Origin: Bolinopsis microptera
Taxonomy: Eukaryota; Ctenophora; Tentaculata; Lobata; Bolinopsidae
Length of the DNA stretch: 64,000 bases
NCBI RefSeq assembly: GCF_026151205.1
Contig: NC_087079.1
Span: 5,723,230-5,787,229 of the forward strand
Direction of reading: 5' to 3'
A model generated the notes under the pieces. It had not been told where the DNA came from. It made no database searches and saw only the letters and a list, made by a program, of their open reading frames with translations. The position numbers and the translations under genes are program-made. The stretch's first letter is position 1. Every line of letters starts with the position of its first letter. Positions 1 through 10,626 of the stretch are shown piece by piece.

Positions 1-1940
1 AAACGAAGGGAGACTGTACCGATTATTTTTCCCCAGTCCATGAAACTAATACACAAAATAATGTGCTATATATTAAATATAGCTGATCAGAGTGTAACTC
101 TGTAATATAATATTACAGTTGTTCGGAAGAATGCGAGCAGTCGAATGGTTCGCTGTCCTAAAAGACATAGTTCCGAGAGCAATTATATTTTTAGCATAGC
201 GAAATTTCTTACTTTAATCCACACGTGCCAGACAGTACAGGAGACAAGAAGTCTGGCTATTTTACGGCCGTTCTCATGGGACCATTAGTAGAAGTAGCTC
301 CTATCAGAACGGTGCCGTGGGAACTGAAAAATACCCGGTCTACTAAATACTGATTGGAGTGTACAGTGTGCGGAGTGTTTTGAATTTGACTTACCTAGTT
401 ATCGTCCTACTTGTATGATCATCGGTACTTACCATAAATAAACTACAGGTAAATTTAAATACCAAGTGCAAACGTGTTCAGTCAATCGACCCACTGAACA
501 ACTATAGAATTTCCAAGACCCTATTATTCTTTGGCCATATGTATTACGGCACGATCGATTCTTAGATGGCTAAACGACAAACGTTAATCTATACAATTCT
601 TAAACTATGAGATAGCACTTTAATCTAAAAATACACTTTTTATATTACTATTTACTCCTGATTTTTACATTTCAATTTTCACGTAAAACATTGTAGCCAT
701 AGGTTGATCATGGACACTGACAGCTTAATTTTAGATAATAATGATTTATGAGTTTCTCTAAAGTTAACTCTAAACTTGTGTAGTCCAGTCATTTATGGAC
801 ATTTATGGAATTGAACCTGCAAATTTTCGTATACTCACGAAATTTTGCAAAGACCTTCCCAAAAGTATGAATAAACGATTTTCGGTTGGAGACATATTGA
901 CCACGCCGATATTAACCCAATAACGTAACCGACCTTTTGCTTCTGAAGGTCGTAGAGACTTCTAAATAGGCTGAAACGAAGCGGCATATGCATGTTTATA
1001 TAGGAGTTACTGAGCAACACATGGCCTAAAATCCTTACTTTTCGAGAAATTTGCCAAAAACCATTTTGGGCGTGGTGCTGAGCCCATTTTCGATAGGATC
1101 GTGATAGAGTCTTTAGACAGGGTGCAAAAGAACCGCAATTAGCATATTTATATATGACTTACGAAGAAACAGATGCCTTAAAGTGCTTACTTTTTCAGTT
1201 ATTGGCGAAAAACTGATTTCCGGTTCCAGAAATCATGCAAAAATATGGGTATCTTGTAAATTGGGCTATGAAGGCCCTACAGATTTTTGAATGGGTGCAA
1301 ATTGTGCAGAATGGCCATGTTTATATACAACTTATGAAGCAACATGTACCCTAAAACACTTACTTTTCGAGTTATTTGGGGGAGAACCATTGCATTATGT
1401 CCATTTTTACCTGTAAAATACAGTCTCACGAGCTCTTCTGTGCGCGCAAGGGACTTTATGACGTCATCGCCAAAATAATACAAACGGTAATTACACGCGT
1501 TAGAGAGCAGTTAGAGATTTAGGAATTTCGACTCGTTGCTCAGTTTGCTATTTGTCACAATCTGTCAAAATATGAGGATAACTTTTTTTTGAGTTAACTG
1601 GTCCTTTAACTCTTCCTATTCCACTCTCGGAGAACACGTTGAGGAGCCTGATAAAACATGTAGCCATGACGTTAAGAAGAGTAATTAGGCATATATTATC
1701 ATGCTTGACAAATTCTCCGAGACAAATTCAGATGTTTAGTAGTTGCGGTCCTCCTGTAGTAGAGCACTAGTAGAGTAGTAGGGGACCTCCCCTCTGTTGA
1801 GCTACTTCACCGGGGGGCTGCATAAGTACGTGCATTTTAGTTTACTTGCAAGCTTATTTTAGCATTCTGCTACGTTACTGTGTCTATTATAGTATGATCC
1901 AGTGTGTTGTGTTTTCTTTGAAGGGGAAGGAGGGTTTTTA
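1..1940. other. Non-coding, repeat-bearing left flank
   Basis: I see no gene here. Between about 980 and 1,380 there are three diverged copies of a roughly 160-172-bp unit. Each carries a block resembling 'catgtttatata...cttacttttcgag' (near 985, 1,142 and 1,312). A similar block recurs near 43,700, so this looks like an old dispersed satellite. Short open frames in the region show no family resemblance. Confidence 0.5.
1795..1830. repeat. SINE-like fragment shared with the element near 60,370
   Basis: The stretch 'accggggggctgcata' occurs here and again at about 60,367-60,382, inside the tRNA-derived SINE described there, with partial similarity upstream (gag-ta-c). This suggests a short relic of the same SINE body. 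The match is only about 16 bases, so confidence is limited. Confidence 0.35.
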
Positions 1941-1947
1941 TTTTGAG

Positions 1948-2314
1948 TGAGAGGGAGGGAGGGAGGGAGGGAGGGAGGGAGGGAGGGAGGGAGGGAGGGC
2001 GGGAGGGAGGGAGGGAGGAATGGAGGAAGGGTGGGAGGGAGGGAGGGAGGGAGGGAGGGAGGGAGGGAGGGAGGGAGGGAGGGAGGGAGGGAGGGAGGGA
2101 GGGAGGGAGGGAGGGAGGGAGGGAGGGAGGGAGGGAGGGAGGGAGGGAGGGAGGGAGGGAGGGAGGGAGGGAGGGAGGGAGGGAGGGAGGGAGGGAGGGA
2201 GGGAGGGAGGGAGGGAGGGAGGGAGGGAGGGAGGGAGGGAGGGAGGGAGGGAGGGAGGGAGGGAGGGAGGGAGGGAGGGAGGGAGGGAGGGAGGGAGGGA
2301 GGGAGGGAGGGAGG
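1948..2314. repeat. (GGGA)n tetranucleotide microsatellite
   Basis: About 365 bases of almost uninterrupted GGGA repeats. The few interruptions (ggcg, a block 'aatggaggaaggg') are confined to the first ~85 bases. It is purely purine on the + strand, so it could form G-quadruplex or triplex structures. Long open frames through it (GREG-type on +, SLPP-type on -) are a consequence of the 4-base period and are not genes. Confidence 0.95.
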
Positions 2315-4380
2315 TTAAGGGTATAAGACTTGTGTAAAAGTCTCCCACACCTGTGCTATTTCCAGAACATTCAGTAACCACCACCACCAGGGTTTAAGAT
2401 TACATCACGCTCAGTATGCAGTGACCTCATACAAAACGGTTATTACAATGACAGGAAGATGACATGATTATGGCACATAAACGTGACCCTTACCAACGTA
2501 CCCTTACCAAGGTGACGTTCAGGCTGCTGTAAAGCGATTGGATGACTTTAGTTCCTAGTGTTCCTAGTGTGAGCTAACTCAATTATTATCACGATCCCTT
2601 CCGTCATTTGAACCTTCCCTTCAGCCAGGTTGTTGGGGGTCTGGACACTCATTTCACCATATTTCGTGATTTGTTCTCTGAGACAGGGGTCCGTTTGAAC
2701 TTTGTTTATTTTGTTACCGAACTTGCTGTCAAATTGAATAATTTGTACGGCTTGGCTCAGGGTCGGAACTGCTCGTTCATCTGTACATGACACCTCTCAT
2801 AATATCCAAATGTTGTTATAAATCAACTGATAAGTTATAATATTCACACCGGACAATCTTGTATTACATAATCTACATAATATACTTGTGAGACAGCCGC
2901 ATAAATATTTTCTAGACGTGTAATAGCCCCTAATTCAGAGAAGGTCATATATCCGACTCGCAACCTTTCGTCCTCCTCCTCCTCTCTGCGTGATATTTAG
3001 CAACAACTCGGTGATCGCTCATCGCAGAATTCCATGTTGTCGAAATTAATAATACAAGTTGTTCACTGGTTCAAACACTTGTTCACTGGTTCAAACACTT
3101 CTAAGACTTAAAGTATGTTTCTATTGTTTTTATTATGAATGTTACAACAGAGGTTTAAACCGTGTAAATGTCACTTAGCAGCAGTCTTTACATTAAACAT
3201 AACTCATTCAAGGTTAAACGTTGTTTTTTGAGTATTGAGTTAACTCAAGATATGGTAAAATTGGGTGTGTCACGTCACTCATTTTTCTCCGTTTGTGTTT
3301 CACCCTATTAACGTGTGATATTTACTCTGTTTATAGCAGCTAAACTGGCAGCTCATATTTTGAAATTGTTCTTGTAGAACAACGAGTTATCGGTTCTGAC
3401 AGTTTTACTCGCTTGTTTTTTAACCGAACAATTAAGATTACTTGTTTGAGATCTTTACCCATCCAACGATTACCTCACACTTCACATTTTCCCAGGCATT
3501 TATGATTTTTCCAGGTATTTATAATAATTCATTTCATCTCCTAAATATGAACAATTCCGCGGAATTCATTTTTGCAGTTACCTAACCTAAGGATATATTT
3601 CCCAATTTCTCAAATTAACTTATTGCAAAATCATAGAAATATAAATCTAATTTATTTAACTTATATTTATATAACCCATATTCAGATATATGATTCACAT
3701 TCATTTCATCTCCTCTTATCTGTATTTTCTTATAACGAACGAGCAGATGGCAAAATATTCCTTTATTTTTATTTTCAATTTTTAGTTCGTTCTAAATCTT
3801 AAAATATAAAATTGTATTTATTATGTCAGCCGCCCCGAGATATTTGCAATTAAATATTGATCGTAATATATCATATCTGGCTTTTCTGGATATAACTAGG
3901 AAAAAACCTTTGTCATTTCATTATCATTATCTAGGTTATCCTTTCTCCAAATTCGAACAATGAGTTTAGTGAATGAAACTTATTAACCCCTTCTGGACCA
4001 TTCTGGACCCTTTTGGACCATTCTGGACAGAATTTAATCGCCTAATGAGCAAATTCTAGACGGTCGACGGGTCGACTTCTAGGTTGTTTAGTTGTAGTCA
4101 CAGGAGCCTTTGTTGATCTAGGTTTTAATTGTTCTGCTTAATTTTATTGATAATAGATGTTCTAATTTATTAAATTTTAGTTTCCTAGCTGAACTTTACA
4201 GAACTATCCTTGTTTTACATATTTTTCTTGTGTATCCAATTCCATCCTCGCTACTGAATTTGCATTTGTGACAATTGCAGCTGATAATTACAGTGAATTG
4301 ATAATATTTATAGTATACAGCCGAGGTGACAAAATTTATTAAACTTTGCTCTATAAGTGCTGCTGAGGTGACAGGATCCT
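2315..4380. other. Intergenic DNA without recognised features
   Basis: No convincing coding exon or RNA gene seen. Small local duplications occur: a 20-bp duplication near 3,060-3,100 ('gttcactggttcaaacactt') and 'ttctggacc' repeats near 3,990-4,028. Short open frames on either strand match no family I know. Confidence 0.5.
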
Positions 4381-4559
4381 AAATACTTAATGTCGGGGGA
4401 GGACAACCCCAACCCTCGAACCAAGAAACATGGATTTACGAGGGACGACACGGGTGTTCCCTCCGCAAACCGGCGGGATGCAAGCAGCTGGCAAGGCCGG
4501 CCCGGCCGGGTACGTTAAATTAGGCGTGGTTCTTAAGTAAAGCTTGATTTATCTGAGCG

Positions 4560-5215
4560 TTAATACGCTGTTTATAAAAATAAAATTAGATATTTATCCA
4601 AAATAAAACCAGATATTTATCAGGACGTAAATTTATATGGCCCGGCAAGATTCGTGTCTTGCCGGGGGTACGTCACATTGGAATATTAGGCGTATCTATT
4701 ATTTTACCCGGTGTTAAACTAGCTGTGTATCTGAGAGGGAAGCTAGATTTATCTGAGAGGGAAACTAGATTCATCTGGTAAAATATTTTGTTGTAGTTGA
4801 TTCGGTAGAACCGGGTTAGTTATATTTAGCGTTAAGCTATTTTATCAGAGTAAAGTAGCGGTAACACTAGATATTTATCTGGAACAATAATATATTTAAC
4901 AAAGTAACGCTAGATATTTATCTCGAACAATACTATATTAATTAACAAAGTAAAACTAGATGTATCTGGAACAATAATATATTTAACAAAGTAACGCTAG
5001 ATATTCATCTCGGACAATACAATTTTTAACAAAGTAACACTAGATATTTATCTGGAACAACACGTCTTTTAGTTTTTGTATCAGAGTATAAATACTATTT
5101 TTATATCGCGTAAAACTGCAAATGTGATCGTTAAGCTAGATATATCTGGTTAGCGAAATACATTTATTTTGTAAAACTATTTTGAGTTGATAATGCTATA
5201 TCTGGCTGGGCGTCT
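4560..5215. repeat. Cluster of palindromic TAGATATTTATCT-type motifs
   Basis: About eleven copies of an AGATA-N3-TATCT-like motif, e.g. 'ctagatatttatctgg', occur near 4,588, 4,611, 4,745, 4,767, 4,868, 4,910, 4,952, 4,998, 5,041, 5,136 and 5,190. Several sit in ~45-bp units with 'aacaataatatatttaacaaagtaac'. The motif is itself an inverted repeat (AGATA/TATCT). The block follows a GC-rich patch (4,390-4,520) and may be part of a mobile-element end. No coding sequence is recognisable. Confidence 0.6.
4640..4668. repeat. Short perfect inverted repeat
   Basis: The arms 'cccggcaaga' and 'tcttgccggg' are separated by about six bases and would form a 10-bp GC-rich stem. It lies just after a GC-rich patch containing 'ggccggcccggccggg'. 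The context 'gccggg..tacgt' recurs at about 4,502 and 4,666, suggesting a transposon end. Confidence 0.5.
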
Positions 5216-5299
5216 GCTATTATACCCATACATTCTTAACAGGTTAAAGCTACTTATATATATATATATATATATGTATAGTAGGGACCAGCATGTTGA

Positions 5300-6300
5300 A
5301 TACTAAACTGTAATGGCTTGTAAGTGATCATCATAAATATATCATCCTGTAAACTTATAAGGGAACATTAAAATCAGTACAATCGCTATTGTACAAAACG
5401 TGGTTCCAGCTACTTGTTGAACTTGTACAAGAAATGGCCTGAGTTTGAATACTTGTTCACGCAAATCACTTCAGATTGGTACAAATTAAACTTTGTAAGT
5501 GCTTTGCACTACGATAACCTCTCTGAAAATCACTTGAATTCACAAATTTTTGTCACAAATTGAAGTTCTGGCAGCATGATACGCCTCAGAATCACTGACT
5601 TAGTACTTTGAGTCCCACTTGTGCCAGATTTACTTCGGCACTTCTTATCAACTACATTCCTAGAATACCATCAGACAATGTGACCAAATATATTGCCCTG
5701 TAAGGGAGAAAGTGATGAAAGCACAATTTGATTGATATACCGACAAGCAGCAAGGTCTCTTGATCGAAGATGATCCTAATTAGTATTTTCAGCGGTATCA
5801 AATTCTTTTAAAGCCCCATCAAGTCTCCAAAAGAGGGAGAGGTTAACTGAGGGAACCCTGTCCACTTTATCAGAGCTATTAACTGTTTAATTGAGTAAAT
5901 TAAACTGGACTACAACACACCCCAACTTAGCTGCAGCCCATCTCCAAACAATTCATAACACTGTTGTAGGCTCTCTTAATGGAGTGTCTCCAGGCTAACA
6001 GTGCAAGTCTCCGGGCAGCGACAAGCTCCAACTAGCAAGAGTGTTGTGCTGCAGTACTTAGCACTACAACACGCTGTTTTGCTGTGTGGTGTGGTGGTGA
6101 TGATGGAGTATGATTGGAGAGATTGACTGACTGATTGATATGAGGGGGAGGAAGTAGGGGTGAATCTCACAGAGCCGGATTTAGCACACACTACACCTAA
6201 CGTGTACACAAATATTTCAGAATTTTCTAGTGTGAGCTTTACTCCGGAGGGGTTGACAGGTACAGTCACATTCAATTGCAAAGCATTGACATCTCATAAC
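5300..6300. other. Intergenic DNA without recognised features
   Basis: It follows a short (TA)n run near 5,252-5,274. I see no exon with family resemblance, no RNA gene and no strong repeat. Confidence 0.45.
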
Positions 6301-6309
6301 CCGCTAGTC

Positions 6310-6365
6310 GGTCTCATTGGCCGCTCCTCGCCAGGACTGTGCTCCAATTGGTCGGCTTAAAGTCA
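6310..6365 (+). promoter_or_regulatory. Possible TATA-less promoter region upstream of filamin
   Basis: A locally GC-richer stretch with two ATTGG/CCAAT-type boxes (near 6,315 and 6,344) and a CACGTG at about 6,365, lying 110-170 bases before the candidate filamin first exon. No TATA box is obvious. The call rests on motif density and position only. Confidence 0.25.
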
Positions 6366-6478
6366 CGTGTTCACCCTCCGTCAGCTGACTAGGCAGCAAA
6401 GTTTCTGCGAGCTGTTATCACCTTCCACTATTTTCTTTATTTTTGTTCTGTTTTGCAGCCTCTCCTGCGCACACTGGA

Positions 6479-6544
6479 ATGGCTAATAGATGGAACAGAA
6501 AACCCAAACCCTCTTCCTCGGGCTCAAGGGGATCAGCCCCAATG
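6479..6544 (+). CDS. Candidate first coding exon of filamin (N-terminal extension)
   Basis: An ATG at 6,479 opens 22 codons rich in Arg, Lys, Pro and Ser, ending at a strong donor (ATG|gtgagt). The frame (phase 0) matches the next secure filamin exon at 10,627, which begins directly after an acceptor (taatttcag|atg) and so must be preceded by another exon. Filamins usually have a short Ser/Gly-rich, unstructured leader before the first CH domain, and this fits. A possible acceptor (ttttgcag) 18 bases upstream implies a further 5' UTR exon. The alternative is that this is untranslated or unrelated and translation starts at 10,627. Confidence 0.4.
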
Positions 6545-9500
6545 GTGAGTTAAACCCGGCCCCTCAAACTAACCTACTCTGGAGTGTTTTTCTGTCACTT
6601 TTACCGGCCGATGTGCCGACTTTTACCGGCTTTGTCTCTATAACCGCAGCCGGGTCCACCCTGATACTAATTATAGTTACCAGGTGCTCAGTCCCTGATT
6701 TAGAGTGTCAGAGTTTGTAAGATTTACGCATGCAACAGCCAATATCAAACAAATAATTCATAATAATAAGCATAATTATCAGACGTCTAATTGCGGATAC
6801 TTTAGACAAAGGAATTTATCATCTTTCATGAAGTTTAGGGGATGATATTTTTAAAACCAGTACGGTGAGAGTCATGTTTTCTCTTGGTTAAGAGCTTGGA
6901 ATGTGACCATGCTGGATACACTGCCAGGTTACACACTACACAGTTGTGTACGGGAGACTGGTCCGGGATCTTAATCTTCGGCGTACGACAGTGTAATAAA
7001 TGTAAATATTACAGTCATATTAGTTACAGTCAAACAATAGGGTTAAAGTACAGGGAAATGTGGCTGTACAAAGCACCTGTGTAATTGCTGCTTCCTCTTG
7101 ATCCTTGCTGTGGAGCTTGTTAGACTATGTTGTGAGTTTGACTGGGGTTAAGTTGTAATTGCGTCAAGGTTTCTCTGAGCTCTGTTGTGACTGGACATCT
7201 AGAACTTTCTGATTGTCTTATCAGTTGATATAGGGGAGTTTCTCACAATCTTATCAGTAGATAAGGTTGTGGTTTGATAGCGGGATTCTGGTTGATCTTA
7301 AAGTCTGGTCAGAGTGTTGCCTTGATGTCCAAGTGAGTCCATGTAGGAGTCGTCTGAAATGTGGTGTCTCACAAAAATAAACCTTTTTGCCATGCTGGAG
7401 GTTAATTTACAAAAAACGCTTTTCTTAGAATATCACTTAATAGTTTTCGTTATCAGCTGGAAATAGCAGCAAATTAGGAAACCTTAAAAAACCCCAAAAA
7501 GAAACAATCATCACTAGTGGTTTTTTAACGATATTTAGGTTACAAAAATGCTTGTTACGGCTTCTCAAACCTTCGAGAGCCCCAAAATTTATTTAGAAAC
7601 ATTTATCACTCGGGGTTTAATAATTTCAGCAGTCTTAAGGATTTTTAGGCCGTGAAAATTATTTTTTACGGCTTCTCCATCCTCCTATATCTGTATAAAA
7701 ATCACATCCAAAAAAGTAATTTGCCGGAATGAAATAAACATTGGTTAATGAAATAAATCCATTCCATTGAAAGAATTTACATTGACTAGTAAGCAGCAAT
7801 ATTTACCCTTATTTGGTCCTCTATGAAGAATATAAAAATCAGTCAGAAAGACTCCGAAAGGAAGGTTTGTAAAAGGAGTGGTCTGATCCAGTAAGGCTTA
7901 CTAACGTACGGCTCATCTTACACTCCAATAACGTAATACTGCATACATAATCGTATTGCAGGGCTGAAGTAGCAAGGAAGTGCAGTACGGCGTCAAAATT
8001 AGATAAATTCAAATCCCTCCTTGAATATTACTAGAATAGAACATTTTAATGAAATCATAACATTATCTCGGTACTTTCATTATTCTTTAAGGCCTGCCGA
8101 ATGAAACATTAGTTTTGTGCTTTCTCGCTCGATTTCAATCCCTCCTTCCATACTTTTATTGAAGTCTCAATATTAAACTTTTCTAAAAATAGTTTTAAAA
8201 AGTTTTAAAGTTCTTAATTCGTCGGACCGCCGACTTACTAATTAAGCTAATATCATAAAAGTATAGACTGGCCACTGTTAGTGCTGAGAAGTTGTTACTG
8301 ACAGGACCACTGAACCCAACACGTTTTATCCAGTGTCCACGGTTAGGTTCATTAAATATGCAACATATTTTTAAACAATAGCATATTTTGTACTAGGGAG
8401 TAACGTATTGTCATTACTTAATTTCTTTATATTAATTTTAGTAAATTTCTATGGAATATTTGTGTTGTAAAGGCATGGAATGCTAGTTATAGCAGACTAA
8501 AATCTAAGTCATCTCTAATTTGTATTCGATATATGTTGTAAAATAAAAACTTGTGGTAAAAGTGAGTTGTAAAATAAAAACTTGTGGTAAAAGTAAGTTG
8601 TAAAAAAGTTGAGTGTGTTTAAGTCATGGATTCTAACAGGTTATTACTTGGGTGTTAATTTGGTCTGATCATTAAATTACACTAATTAGTTATGCTAAGT
8701 TATATATATCCTGCAGGAACGCTATTTACTCATAATTGAATTCTAATCATGTTCCAAAGTTCAGCTCATCTAATCGTCCTAATAATGTGCTAATTTAATT
8801 GCCTAAAGCAACTTACTCTACAGACCCTTGAGAGTCAGAGACAAGCCCTTACATTACCAAATTACCCTTTAATTAGTTTCATATCAAGTTCCAAATTGCC
8901 CTTAATTAAGTGAATATCAAGTTCCAGTTTAGCGTCTAATTAAGTTTCAAGGTTTTACCATAGCACTACCGGTCCACTTCACATCCGCGCATCTAAACTA
9001 AGCTTCGCCGTATACAGAGAACTGTCAAGCCGGGTAATAAGATCACGTGACGTCACGTGACAGATCACGTGACGTCATCACACCAGTGAGCTGGCTGGCC
9101 TGTGTAACACGTGATCAGATCGGACCAATTAGCAGCTTGCCTGTTGCTTGCCGCACTCAGAGAAAATGAACCCATCCGGTCGTAAAATATATGGGTAGGA
9201 AAATACATTTTCCTAAAATTTAATATATACTATATTCCGTCCGGCCGTTGCTTTTACGTTTCACAAATCAGGTGAGTCCAGTAACTAGCACCCTAACATT
9301 TCACCCTCAAATTCCAAACATTTTGATCGTTCCAAGCCTTCCCGGATTCTCTGAGATCACCACAAAAATGTATCACTTTTTAGCAGTACGGGGGGCGTGC
9401 ATAAATACCTTGCATCTGTTGGACGAGTCTGGTTGGGCCGGCAGTTAAATTTTGAGGCTTTCATCGTGCAGTGCTGGAGATTTCAACACGTTCCAGGGCT

Positions 9501-10626
9501 CTGTGCGGCACTTTGCGGCACTTTGCGGCACGTTGCGGCTCTTGTGCACCTGTTTCCTGGATTGTGACCAGATTCCAGCACTGTGGAAGTCTCGTGGGAC
9601 CTGTTGTAGTGGTGATGTGGAAATACTTTGTGATGTGAAGTTAGGTCGCGATTGGGAGAAATGGGTGTTGAACTGTTTTGGAAAATTTTGCATATATTCT
9701 ACAAGAATTACACAAGTAGCGAAAATTTAAAACTTACTATATATAGTGCTTCAGCAATACTTGCATTTATCGTGATACAGCGTAAATCACATGTAGTCCG
9801 CAAGTCTCGTAACAGTGTCATCCACCGTGGGATAGTGAGAACAGGTCTGTAGCTAGCTGTTAATATAGCAACCCGCTACATTAGATACAATTCACCGCTC
9901 GCATATCTACGATTATTTCATTATCCTGGTCCTGTCACAGTCCCTTGAGCATAAATTTCGACTGAATGGTTTTCCTGGTTAACTGCTAACTGAATTAACA
10001 AATTCAAGACTTTTCTCTCCCGAACATATTCCGTAACTTTTGAATTTACCCTACTGTCCGGCCCGATTATTGGTTATCGCGGGGTAGAACACGCACACAA
10101 CGGAAGAAGCTGCGCAACTCCACACCACCCAGTATTGCCGGCCTGCTGCATAAGCTTGTTAAGTTAAACACATATCCTGCGCTTCCTCTGCAGTTGTTAG
10201 CTATATATCGTGTGTAAAGTTTTGCCTCGTTACCACCGTCTCTAAATTAAGGTACATTTAAACTTGGGTAAGGTGATGAGTGGCCCCCAGATTGAAACTC
10301 TGCTCCCTTGCTATCCGGTGGGGATGCAAGGGAGGGGGCTGTTAAAACCACCCGTCTGTCCTCTGATGACACGGCAGTCACGTGACCTCACCGGACAGGG
10401 TGTCAGCTCTAACCCGGGGAAATATTTTTACCATAATATTGTGCGACCTGTCAGTTTGTTAGGCGAACCGTACAAAGCCAACAAAGTTAACACTTGTTTT
10501 ACCAGGTTTACGTATGTGACACGACAGTCGTCATTTCTGAAAATATATGAGATTTTAAGGTGTTGGGATATAACAATAAAGTGAGCGAAATGTGGTTTCG
10601 GTGATGATAAATGTAACTAATTTCAG
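6545..10626 (+). other. Presumed first intron of filamin (or 5' flank)
   Basis: About 4 kb without a recognisable coding exon. It contains two diverged ~115-bp repeats ('cccaaaa...ttacggcttctc') near 7,485-7,680, a 32-bp tandem duplication near 8,535-8,600, and the palindromic CACGTGACGTCA cluster at 9,041-9,078. A moderately long open frame at 9,452-9,730 has no family resemblance and internal 'tgcggcact' repeats, and I do not call it. Confidence 0.4.
9041..9078. promoter_or_regulatory. Palindromic E-box/CRE cluster
   Basis: The 18-base segment 9,043-9,060 is a perfect palindrome made of two CACGTG E-boxes overlapping one TGACGTCA-type core. A second copy, GATCACGTGACGTCA, follows at 9,064-9,078, and another CACGTG lies at about 9,108. 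CACGTG is the classical bHLH/bHLH-ZIP site and TGACGTCA the CREB/ATF site. The arrangement suggests an enhancer inside the presumed first filamin intron, or upstream of the gene if translation starts at 10,627. Confidence 0.5.

Noticed and set aside
1938..2387. Long open frames through the (GGGA)n tract (GREG and SLPP peptides on both strands)
   Set aside because: They exist only because the repeat lacks stop codons; no promoter, splice context or homology.
9452..9730. 92-codon open frame
   Set aside because: No homology, local 'tgcggcact' repeats, lies in the presumed first filamin intron, and an antisense frame is equally open.
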